Assembly (NCBI GenBank): GCA_019635875.1
Contig: JAHBYP010000005.1
Span: 372,001-436,000 of the forward strand
Direction of reading: 5' to 3'
Origin: Alphaproteobacteria bacterium
GTDB lineage: Bacteria; Pseudomonadota; Alphaproteobacteria; Reyranellales; Reyranellaceae
Length of the DNA: 64,000 nucleotides
Shown: positions 57,829 through 64,000 of the stretch, piece after piece
Position numbering within the stretch: position 1 is the stretch's first letter
How the letters are laid out: every line of letters begins with the position of its first letter
Notes under the pieces: model-generated
Told to the model about the DNA's origin: nothing
The model's database searches: none
Seen by the model: the letters and a program-made list of their open reading frames with translations, nothing else
Position numbers and translations under genes: made by a program

Positions 57829-58911
57829 CTAGTACTTCGCGATCACCTTCTCCGCGAAGTCCTTCAGGTTGCGCCGCGCGGTCGCCATCGCCGGCAGCAG
57901 CGTGATCTCGCTCAGGCCCATCGCCTCGCGTTCGCGCAACGCGGTGATGATCTCCTCGGGCGTGCCGACCAGGCCGCCGGTCGAGCGGATCAGCTCCTCG
58001 GTCACGAAGCGCCGCTCCTCCGGCGGCACGAAGGCGCAGTGGCCGAGATGGACCTGCTGGTAGCGCTTGGCTGCCGGCACATCCATCTTCTGCGTGAAAG
58101 CGAGATACTCCTCCCACAGGTCGCGGCAGCGATGCGCCACGGTGCTGGTGTCGCCGTCCTTCATGTAGGCTTCCCACCAGTAATGCAGCGAGGCGATCGC
58201 CATCGGCCCGACCTCGTCGATCACCCGGTCGGAGTTGATCTTCTCGCCCGGCTGCAGCACGCAGGCATAGCCCAGCGCCGCGGTATAGAAATCCTTCGGG
58301 AACGCGCGGCCCGCCGCCTTGGCGCCCTCCTTCATCGTATCGAGGCTCTGCAGCAGGCGCGCCTTGGTCTGGTTGTGCGAGCAGACTCGGCCGTCGCCAT
58401 AGGCGCCCGCCGTCTTCAGCGCCAGCGGACCGTCGGCGGCGACGTAGATCGGCACCGGCTGCTCGACATTGACGAAGCCCATTTTGGGATGAAGGAAGCG
58501 GATGTCGTTGGTCTCGCCCAGCAGCGGGTAGTCGACCTCCTCGCCGTGCAACAACGCGCGCAGCACCCGCAGGTACTCGCGGAACTCCCTGGCCTTCACC
58601 GGGTCCTTGCCCATCACCCGCATCGCGGTGTGGCCGGTGCCCATGCCGATGAAGGTGCGGCCCGGCGCGAGCTGGTTGATCGAGGCGATGGAATGCGCGG
58701 TCACCGGCGCCAGCCGCGTGCCGGCCACGGAAACACCGGTGCCCAGCCGGATGCGCGAGGTGTTGGCCGCCGCCAGCGACAAGGTGGCGTAGCAGTCGGA
58801 ATAGAGCATCTGGGAATCGGCCGCCCAGGCGGCGTCGTAGCCCATGTTCTCCAGATCGACGAACAGCCGCCAGTCGGAGATGCGCGGGACGACGGTGACG
58901 CCGAACTTCAT
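57829..58911 (-). CDS. LLM-class flavin-dependent oxidoreductase (F420-type)
   Basis: The gene encodes 360 aa from the ATG at 58911 (MKFGVTVVPRISDWRLFVDLENMGYDAAW). Segments RIRLGTGVSVAGTRLAPVTAHSIASINQLAPGRTFIGMGTGHTAMRVMGKDP and KTAGAYGDGRVCSHN fit the luciferase-like F420-dependent group, such as methylene-H4MPT reductase-like oxidoreductases. GTPEEIITALREREAMGLSEITLLP closes the barrel. The TAG stop sits in the CTAG target site duplicated by the IS element, which begins immediately after. It lies 4 bp after the carboxymuconolactone decarboxylase-like gene and is likely co-transcribed with it. Confidence 0.92.
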   Translation of the reverse strand: MKFGVTVVPRISDWRLFVDLENMGYDAAWAADSQMLYSDCYATLSLAAANTSRIRLGTGVSVAGTRLAPVTAHSIASINQLAPGRTFIGMGTGHTAMRVMGKDPVKAREFREYLRVLRALLHGEEVDYPLLGETNDIRFLHPKMGFVNVEQPVPIYVAADGPLALKTAGAYGDGRVCSHNQTKARLLQSLDTMKEGAKAAGRAFPKDFYTAALGYACVLQPGEKINSDRVIDEVGPMAIASLHYWWEAYMKDGDTSTVAHRCRDLWEEYLAFTQKMDVPAAKRYQQVHLGHCAFVPPEERRFVTEELIRSTGGLVGTPEEIITALREREAMGLSEITLLPAMATARRNLKDFAEKVIAKY

Positions 58912-58915
58912 GGCG

Positions 58916-59464
58916 TCAGCCCTTCTTCGGCAGGAAATCGTCGAGCGGCACGCCAAAGCTGTTGAGCGCCCACGACACCAGGTTGTACTGGCCGATGGTG
59001 AAGACGATGTCCATCATCTGCTCGGTCGAGTAGCTCTTCGACAGGATCGCCCAGGTCGTGTCGGCCACGACGGAGTGCTCGAACAGGTCGTCGGCCGCCT
59101 GCAGGAGCGCGCGCTCTTTTTCGCTCCAGCCGGCGTCCGGGCCGGTCTTGATCCATTCGATGTCGGCGTCACTCAGCCCCCCGCGCTTCGCGATCAGCTC
59201 GTGCTGGGCGAACTCGTACTCGGCCTGGTTCAGCCAGCCGATGCGCAGGATCAGCATTTCGCGATCGCGGAACGGAAGGGTCTGCTTGCTGAGCACATGG
59301 CCGGCGAACGGCGTCCAGCGCTTCACCAGCTGCGGATGGTTGGCCAGCACCTTGAAGATGTTGAAGATCTGGCCGTTCATCGAGTTCTTCTCGACGATCT
59401 CGCGATCGGCCGCCGGCATGGTCGACAGGTCGCGCATGGCGACGCGCTGCTTGCGCTTGATCAT
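58916..59464 (-). CDS. Carboxymuconolactone decarboxylase family (AhpD-fold) protein
   Basis: The 182-aa all-helical protein (MIKRKQRVAMRDLSTMPAADREIVEKN) carries the CMD fold: HPQLVKRWTPFAGHVLSKQTLPFRDREMLILRIGWLNQAEYEFAQHELIAKRGGLSDADIEWI, then LFEHSVVADTTWAILSKSYSTEQMMDIVFTIGQYNLVSWALNSFGV. The usual CxxC peroxidatic pair is absent (the active segment reads AEYEFAQH), so a lyase or hydratase role is more likely than alkylhydroperoxidase. It forms an operon with the LLM gene downstream. Confidence 0.9.
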   Translation of the reverse strand: MIKRKQRVAMRDLSTMPAADREIVEKNSMNGQIFNIFKVLANHPQLVKRWTPFAGHVLSKQTLPFRDREMLILRIGWLNQAEYEFAQHELIAKRGGLSDADIEWIKTGPDAGWSEKERALLQAADDLFEHSVVADTTWAILSKSYSTEQMMDIVFTIGQYNLVSWALNSFGVPLDDFLPKKG

Positions 59465-59523
59465 CGGGCATTCCTCCTCGGGTTCATCCGCACCAAAGCA
59501 ACATCCGGCAAGTTGAGCCTCCT

Positions 59524-59589
59524 GTCATCCCGAGCGCAGCGAGGGATCCAGGATGACTCCCTGGATCCCTCGCTGCGCTCGGGATGACA
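59524..59589. repeat. Dispersed palindromic repeat, family A
   Basis: A near-perfect copy with a GGATGACTCC centre lies between the deformylase-like gene and the carboxymuconolactone gene, both on the minus strand. It may punctuate the two transcripts. Confidence 0.88.
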
Positions 59590-59635
59590 GAGGCGCTTCG
59601 ATTTGCCCCAGCAAAGCACTCGATACGGCAACTGC

Positions 59636-60127
59636 TCAAGGCCGGCCGAGCTTGGCGAACCGCTTGGTGAGACGGTCGCGCTTCAGCCGCGACAGCCGGT
59701 CGATCCAGAAGATGCCGTTGAGCTGGTCGATTTCGTGCTGCAGGCAGGTGGCGCGGAAGCCGTCCGCCTCCTCGGCCTTCTGCACGCCATCGAGATCGCG
59801 GAAACGCACGCGCACCTTGGCAGGCCGCTCGACCTCCTCGTTGATTCCGGGCATCGAGATGCTGCCCTCGGCGATGCGCGTCGTCTCGGGCGAGGACCAT
59901 TCGACCACCGGATTGACGTAGACGCGCACATCGCCGCCCAGCTCGATCACGACGACGCGCCGCATGACGCCAATATGCGGGCCGGTGATGCCGACGCCCG
60001 GCGCCGCGCGCATGGTATCGAGCAGGTCGGCGGCCAGCGCTTTCAGCGCATCGTCGAATGCGGTGACCTCGGCCGCCTTCTGCCGCAGCCGCGGATCGGG
60101 AAAGCGGACGATCGGATGGATGGCCAT
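59636..60127 (-). CDS. Peptide deformylase-like protein with altered metal site
   Basis: The gene encodes 163 aa from the ATG at 60127 (MAIHPIVRFPDPRLRQKAAEVTAF). Fold and length match peptide deformylase, which removes formyl from initiator Met using Fe2+. However, all three motifs deviate. Motif 1 is GVGITGPHIG (usually GxGLAAPQIG). Motif 2 is EGSISMPG, with Ser where the metal-binding Cys should be. Motif 3 is QHEIDQLNG, with Gln where the second metal-binding His should be; the catalytic Glu and first His remain. Only one of the three metal ligands is kept, so normal activity is doubtful. A true def gene presumably exists elsewhere. It is divergent from the AhpD-like selenoprotein gene. 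Confidence 0.85.
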   Translation of the reverse strand: MAIHPIVRFPDPRLRQKAAEVTAFDDALKALAADLLDTMRAAPGVGITGPHIGVMRRVVVIELGGDVRVYVNPVVEWSSPETTRIAEGSISMPGINEEVERPAKVRVRFRDLDGVQKAEEADGFRATCLQHEIDQLNGIFWIDRLSRLKRDRLTKRFAKLGRP

Positions 60128-60172
60128 CCACCTAGATGAACCATGGAACCGGCCCGCGTCGAATCCATTTGA

Positions 60173-60229
60173 CGCAGTCGCGACTGCGCCTGCCTGGATC
60201 CAACACACGCGGCGACATTGTTGTGTTGG
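60173..60229. promoter_or_regulatory. Two palindromes in the divergent promoter region of the selenoprotein gene
   Basis: CGCAGTCGCGACTGCG (60173-60188) is a perfect 16-bp palindrome. Twelve bases on, CCAACACA (60200-60207) and TGTGTTGG (60222-60229) are an 8-bp inverted repeat with a 14-base spacer. Both lie between the deformylase-like start at 60127 and the selenoprotein start at 60274, so they are good candidate operators. Confidence 0.45.
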
Positions 60230-60273
60230 CGGCTGGCGTCGGACTAACGTGCGCCCATGCCACCGCACGAACC

Positions 60274-61338
60274 ATGCGCACCGAACTGACCGAGGCCCAG
60301 GACCGCGCCCGGGCGCGCCTGGCCGCGCCCGGCACGTGGTGGACCGGCGCCGAGCGCGTGGCGATCGCCGCCGAGGCGCGCCAGGCGATGCGTTGCCGGC
60401 TGTGTGCCGAACGCGCGCAGGCGCTGACTGCCGGCGCCGTCGCAGGCTCGCATGACAGCCTGGGCGCCCTGGACCCGCTCGTCGTGGAAGCCGTCCACCG
60501 CATTCGCACCGATTCCGGGCGTCTGTCGCGAAGCTGGCTGGACGGCCTGCTGGACCAGGGGCTGGCCGTGGAGCGTTACGTCGAGCTGGTCGGCGTGATC
60601 GCCACGGTCATTGCCGTCGATACGTTCGAGCAGGGACTGGGGCGGGCGCCGCGCGACCTGCCCGAACCGCGACCAGGGGCAGCATCGCAACAGCGTCCGG
60701 CCGGCGCGCGCATCGACCGGGCCTGGGTGCCCACCCTGGCGCCCGAGGATGTCGGGCCCGACGATCCGCCGCTCTACGCCGGCCTCGCCGGCGTGAACAT
60801 CCACCGCGCGCTCAGCCTCGTGCCGGCCGAAGTCATCGGCTTTTTCGACCTCGACGCCGCGATGTACCTGCCGGACCGGCAGCTGCGCGACTATGGCACC
60901 GAGTACCGGGCGCTGACGCACGCGCAGATCGAGCTGCTGGCGGCGCGCCTGTCGGCGCTCAACCGCTGCGTCTATTGAACCACCAGCCATGTGGTCCTGC
61001 TCCGGGGGAGCGGCGAGTTTACGGGACACGGTTACGATTTCTCCGTCGTCATGGACGGCAGCGGCGACGGCGGCGTGCCGCAGGGCAAGCTGCTGATGGA
61101 TTTCGGCGCCGCCGTGGTTGGCGGCGACGAGCGCGCCCTCGCCGCCTGCCGCGACGCGGTGCGGCGCGCGCTGGGCGAGGAGGCGTTGGCCGACGCTGCC
61201 GGCGTGGCGGCGATCTTCAATGCCGTCGTGCGCATCGCCGACGCTACCGGCATCCCGCTGGAGGACGCCAAGGCGGCAGCCAGCCACGCGGTGCGGGCCG
61301 AGATCGGCATCGATGCCCTTGCCGACGGCAAGGAGTGA
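60274..61338 (+). CDS. AhpD-related selenoprotein with UGA-encoded selenocysteine (CVYU, U235)
   Basis: From ATG 60274 (MRTELTEAQDRARARLAAPG) one in-frame TGA at 60976-60978 splits two coding parts that together make a 354-aa protein. The first part includes TWWTGAERVAIAAEARQA, a C41-x-x-C44 pair and YVELVGVIATVIAVDTFEQGLG; its end ALTHAQIELLAARLSALNRC leads into C232-V-Y-U235-TTSHVVLLRGSG. This C-x-x-U-(x)3-H arrangement matches the C-x-x-C-(x)3-H redox centre of AhpD proteins, with Sec as the resolving or attacking residue. I recall that public annotation uses the name alkylhydroperoxidase-related (seleno)protein for this family. The second part is helical (RDAVRRALGEEALADAAGVAAIFNAVVRIADATGIPLED), typical of the AhpD fold. 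A SECIS-like hairpin follows the UGA by 18 nt. It is probably a peroxide or thiol-redox enzyme. Confidence 0.86.
60997..61013 (+). promoter_or_regulatory. Bacterial SECIS-like hairpin for the AhpD-related selenoprotein
   Basis: CTGCTCC (60997-61003), loop GGG (61004-61006), GGAGCGG (61007-61013) form a 7-bp stem with one G-U pair. The loop begins 25 nt after the UGA and opens with G, matching bacterial SECIS rules. A weaker competing stem (ACCAC / GTGGT) lies between the UGA and this hairpin. Confidence 0.68.
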
Positions 61339-61367
61339 GCGCGGAATCAGGGGGTATTGTCCACGAT

Positions 61368-61466
61368 GTCGTCCTGAGCGCAGCGAAGGACCTTGCGGTA
61401 TCTCGGCCCTCGAAACGTGGCGACCAATCGCACCACCGCCAGGTCCTTCGCTGCGCTCAGGACGAC
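61368..61466. repeat. Inverted repeat, distinct variant (GTCGTCCTGAGCGCAGCGAA)
   Basis: Arms GTCGTCCTGAGCGCAGCGAAGGACC and its complement flank a 50-base unpaired centre. It is related in sequence logic to family A but with GTCCTGAG in place of ATCCCGAG. It lies between the convergent selenoprotein and amidohydrolase genes. Confidence 0.85.
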
Positions 61467-61473
61467 GGAGACT

Positions 61474-62601
61474 CTACGTCGGATGCCACCATTTTCCGCC
61501 GAGCACGACGCCGGTCGAAAGCAGGCGGCGGTCGCCCCTCAGGTGCTCGCCGATGCAATCGACGTAGTCGAAGCCGCCCTGGCTCAGCTCGAGGATGCTG
61601 GCTTCGCCAACGCTGCCCGGCTTCAAGGTGCCGAGATCGGGACGGCGGATCGCAGCGGCGGGGCCGGCAGTCGACAGCCTGATCACCGTGGCGAGGTCGA
61701 CGCCGAGGCAGAGGAACTTCGACATCGTCGTCAGCAGGTCGTAGGCCGGACCCTCGATCGACACGCTGTGAACGTCGCTGGAGATCGCGTCGGGCAGGAA
61801 GCCGGCGGCCAGCATGCCACGCGTCGTGGCGAAACCGAACGAGCCGCCGCCATGGCCGATATCGAACAGCACGCCGCGCTCGCGCGCCGCCGCCACCTCC
61901 TCGCGCACCTGACCGTCGCTCCGCACCGGCGCGTTGGGGAAGGGGCGGAAGCAGTGGGTGAGGATGTCGCCGCGGCGCAGACGCGAGATCACCTCGAGAC
62001 GCGAGGGCGGCGGGTTGTCGAGATGCGCCATGACCGGCAGGCCCACCTCCTCCGCGACCTCGAGCGCCATATCGAGCGGCATCACGCCGTTGTCGCCGCC
62101 GGCGCCCTTGCCGACGCGCACCTTGATGCCCAGCACCAGGTCGGCGTTCTCGCGCGCCACGCGGGCGCATTCGCGCAAGTCGAGCAGGCGGATGTCGGCC
62201 GCCTCGCCCACCATCACCGCCTTTGAGAAGGCGAAGATGCCGGGAAACGAGAGGTTGAGATACGGCAGGATGCGCACCGGCGACGGCTCGATCACGTGCG
62301 CGCGAAAGCCGTGGAAGTTGCCCGGACCGGCGCTGCCGGCGTCGATGAACGTTGTCACGCCGCCGCTGCGCGCCAGCGATTCCGCGGCCACGCCCAGCGA
62401 CGTGCCGCCCCAGTAGACGTGGGTGTGCAGGTCGATCAGGCCGGGACAGACGATTCTGCCCGCAACGTTGCGCGAGTCCGAGCCCGAGAGATTGTCGCCG
62501 ATCGCCGCGACCTTGCCGCCGGCGAACGCGATGTCCGTGACCTTGTCGACGCCCTGCGACGGGTCGATCAGTCGCCCGCCCTTCAATACCAGATCGCTCA
62601 T
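61474..62601 (-). CDS. Amidohydrolase/deacetylase family metallohydrolase
   Basis: The gene encodes 375 aa from the ATG at 62601 (MSDLVLKGGRLIDPSQGVDKVTDIAFAGGKVAAIGD), seven bases after AAGGG; an ATG two codons earlier is too near that site. It has the amidohydrolase composite beta-sandwich plus TIM barrel: VCPGLIDLHTHVYWGG (metal HxH), LGIKVRVGKGAGG with the bridging Lys, VMAHLDNPPPSRLEVI and DILTHCFRPFPNAP (His ligands), SSDVHSVSIEGP (catalytic Asp). Relatives are annotated as dihydroorotase-like or N-acyl deacetylases. It lies 2 bp from the DinB-fold gene upstream and is co-transcribed with it. Confidence 0.92.
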   Translation of the reverse strand: MSDLVLKGGRLIDPSQGVDKVTDIAFAGGKVAAIGDNLSGSDSRNVAGRIVCPGLIDLHTHVYWGGTSLGVAAESLARSGGVTTFIDAGSAGPGNFHGFRAHVIEPSPVRILPYLNLSFPGIFAFSKAVMVGEAADIRLLDLRECARVARENADLVLGIKVRVGKGAGGDNGVMPLDMALEVAEEVGLPVMAHLDNPPPSRLEVISRLRRGDILTHCFRPFPNAPVRSDGQVREEVAAARERGVLFDIGHGGGSFGFATTRGMLAAGFLPDAISSDVHSVSIEGPAYDLLTTMSKFLCLGVDLATVIRLSTAGPAAAIRRPDLGTLKPGSVGEASILELSQGGFDYVDCIGEHLRGDRRLLSTGVVLGGKWWHPT

Positions 62602-62603
62602 GA

Positions 62604-63410
62604 TCATCCCTTGGTTTCGCGCCGCCGCGTGCCGGGCGCGGGTGGAGTCTCGGGCGGACCGGCGAAGCATTGCGCTATCGCCATCCAGGCGCGCGCCGTC
62701 TCGCCGCTCACCCTGAGCCTGGTGTCGGTGACGTGGCGCGTCTGCGCCACGACCTGACAGAATTCCTCGGCATCGCCCTCGACCGCGTTGTCGCTGCTAG
62801 GCGTGTTCCATTCCCAGACCGCGCCCGACGGTGCGTCGAGGCGCACATAGGGTGCCGGCCCCGGCGGCTTCTCGCCGCGATTGGCGAAGGTCCAGCCGAA
62901 GGTGCGCACGCCGATCACGGCGATGTTCTGCAGCCGGTCGGAGCGCGGCCGCACCATGCCCAGCATGTCGTAGATCGCCTGGCCGTGCGCCCAGATCTCC
63001 ATCTGGCGCGCCGTGGTGAACATGCGCACGCCCATGTCGGGACCGGCCCATTTCAGGCGATCGTCAGGCGCACGTGCCCCCAGCGTGTCGGCGAGCTTGC
63101 CCAGCGTCTCGTGCCAGCGCGCCAGCAGGGCGCGGTCCGTGAGATCACCCAGGCGTTGCCGCTGATCCTCCAGTCGCGTCAGTCCGCTCTCCCGCCTGGC
63201 CTTGATGTCGGCCTGCAGGGCGAAGAATGCCGCCTCGTCGGTGGCCGAGGCGTAGCCCATCAGGTCGCCCATGTGCAGGTGGCCGACGATGTCGTTGAGG
63301 GTCCAGCCCTTGAAGCGCGTGGCGCGACTCCAGTCGGAGTCCGGGAGCGGCGACAGCAGATGGTGCAGTTCGTCGGCCTCGGCCCGCAGATCGACAGCTT
63401 GTGAAAGCAA
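62604..63410 (-). CDS. TIGR03084-type DinB-fold metal-binding protein
   Basis: The gene encodes 268 aa. A TTG start at 63410 (MLSQAVDLRAEADELHHLLSPLPDSDWSRATRFKGW) is chosen because GGAGG lies eight bases upstream and it matches the usual family N-terminus; the longer frame runs antisense through the divergent gene. Metal-site features of the mycothiol-dependent maleylpyruvate isomerase N-terminal fold are WTLNDIVGHLHMGDLMGY (His), MFTTARQMEIWAHGQAIYD (Glu, His) and the C-terminal EWNTPSSDNAVEGDAEEFCQVVAQTRHVTDT. The family is found in bacteria lacking mycothiol; the reaction is unknown. It lies in the same operon as the amidohydrolase. Confidence 0.85.
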   Translation of the reverse strand: MLSQAVDLRAEADELHHLLSPLPDSDWSRATRFKGWTLNDIVGHLHMGDLMGYASATDEAAFFALQADIKARRESGLTRLEDQRQRLGDLTDRALLARWHETLGKLADTLGARAPDDRLKWAGPDMGVRMFTTARQMEIWAHGQAIYDMLGMVRPRSDRLQNIAVIGVRTFGWTFANRGEKPPGPAPYVRLDAPSGAVWEWNTPSSDNAVEGDAEEFCQVVAQTRHVTDTRLRVSGETARAWMAIAQCFAGPPETPPAPGTRRRETKG

Positions 63411-63500
63411 TTCGGCACCCTCCCGCGCGCAGCATGCATGGGTGCGCGCTTGTCCGCCACCGTCGAACAGGGGCACGATCGCGCGCGGGAGGATCACACC

Positions 63501-64000
63501 ATGCGCGTTGGTTTCGTTGGACTGGGAATCATGGGAGCCAGCCTTGCAGCAAACGTGCAGAAGGCCGGCCATTCGCTGACGGTGCACGACGTGCGCCGCG
63601 ACGCCGCGGCCAAGCATATCGCCGCCGGTGCCACCTGGGCGGACTCGCCCAAGGCCGTCGCAGCGGCATCGGATGTCGTGCTGACCTCGCTGCCCGGCCC
63701 GCCCGAGGTCGAGGCGGTGGCGCTGGGCGAAAACGGCCTGCTGGCGGGCATCAAGGCCGGCGCGTCGTACTTCGACCTGTCGACCAATTCGCGCGCGACG
63801 GTGCGCAAGATCAACGAGGCCTTCACCGCCAAGGGCGCGCACATGTTCGATGCGCCGGTCAGCGGCGGGCCCAAGGGCGCCTTTACCGGCAAGCTCGCGA
63901 TCTGGGTCGGCGGCGACAAGGCGATCTTCGAGCGCGATCGCGCGGCGCTCGACGCCATGGGCGACCAGGTGCGCTATGTCGGCGCCATCGGCCAGGCGAC
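63501..64000 (+). CDS. NAD(P)-dependent 3-hydroxyacid dehydrogenase (HIBADH family), 5' part
   Basis: The frame from ATG 63501 (MRVGFVGLGIMGASLAANVQKAGHSLTVHDVRRDAA) is open to the window end (166 codons of about 295 expected). GGAGG lies nine bases before the start. The Rossmann motif GLGIMGASLA binds the dinucleotide, and the Arg-Arg after strand 2 (VHDVRR) suggests NADPH is possible. The substrate-binding segment DAPVSGGPKGAFTGKLAIWVGGD, corresponding to the D-x-x-V-S-G-G-x-x-G-A motif, is complete. The catalytic Lys lies outside the window. The spacer to the divergent TIGR03084 gene is about 90 bp. Confidence 0.93.
   Translation, partial: MRVGFVGLGIMGASLAANVQKAGHSLTVHDVRRDAAAKHIAAGATWADSPKAVAAASDVVLTSLPGPPEVEAVALGENGLLAGIKAGASYFDLSTNSRATVRKINEAFTAKGAHMFDAPVSGGPKGAFTGKLAIWVGGDKAIFERDRAALDAMGDQVRYVGAIGQA

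Noticed and set aside
60991-61338. A separate 115-aa gene starting at GTG 60991
   Set aside because: It is in phase directly after the UGA and completes the AhpD fold; there is no independent ribosome site.

Overview
This is a GC-rich chromosomal stretch from an aerobic, metabolically versatile alphaproteobacterium. The evidence is the fused Mrp antiporter subunit A/B, stand-alone molybdenum hydroxylases, branched-chain amino acid type ABC transporters, a Bug-family binding protein, several F420/FMN luciferase-like oxidoreductases, and large numbers of dispersed palindromic intergenic repeats. The exact order (Hyphomicrobiales versus Rhodospirillales-like, for example Reyranella-like) cannot be fixed from the sequence alone. 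No rRNA, tRNA or CRISPR array was seen.

Layout. 1-6.4 kb is an accessory secretion block of lower GC: the N-terminal part of a type I secretion ABC exporter, a methyltransferase with a regulatory domain, an acidic probable exported protein, and a subtilisin-like protease with P-domain and RTX repeats behind a clear promoter/operator. 6.6-13.6 kb holds lipoproteins, a FecR-type protein with a collagen-like Gly tail, a molybdenum hydroxylase, a BT1-type transporter and a DUF3859 protein. 13.7-15.7 kb is a small AT-richer island (HicA/HicB, a gene remnant, a DUF2971-like gene). 15.7-25.1 kb carries a Bug protein, an orphan phage terminase small subunit, two acyl-CoA synthetases, a second molybdenum hydroxylase, dodecin and a tiny gene with an extreme Shine-Dalgarno sequence. 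25.2-31.6 kb is DUF502 plus the Mrp Na+/H+ antiporter operon. 31.8-41.7 kb is catabolic (MFS, enolase superfamily, VOC, isoquinoline-oxidoreductase-like pair, nitroreductase, luciferase-like). 41.9-50 kb is an ABC importer with a fused permease/ATPase followed by methylisocitrate-lyase-like and dehydrogenase genes. 50-64 kb contains an iron dehydrogenase/amidohydrolase/nucleotidyltransferase operon, a Baeyer-Villiger monooxygenase, an intact IS1380 element, a deformylase-like protein lacking metal ligands, and further oxidoreductases.

The most notable content would be missed by standard gene calling. (1) Two genes are interrupted by a single in-frame TGA that best reads as selenocysteine: a glycine/D-proline reductase selenoprotein-B-like protein (38120-38974, U-P-V-C motif) and an AhpD-related protein (60274-61338, C-V-Y-U motif). 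Each has a bacterial-SECIS-like hairpin at the right distance after the UGA. (2) At 23094-23171 on the minus strand is a 25-codon ORF with a GTG start and a Shine-Dalgarno region complementary over 17 nt to the 3' end of 16S rRNA, with its own promoter and a strong 3' hairpin. This matches the published rreB/rreR type of ribosome-regulated small mRNA and sits upstream of dodecin.

Intergenic spaces are dominated by four families of inverted repeats, often placed as terminators between converging genes or right behind stop codons.
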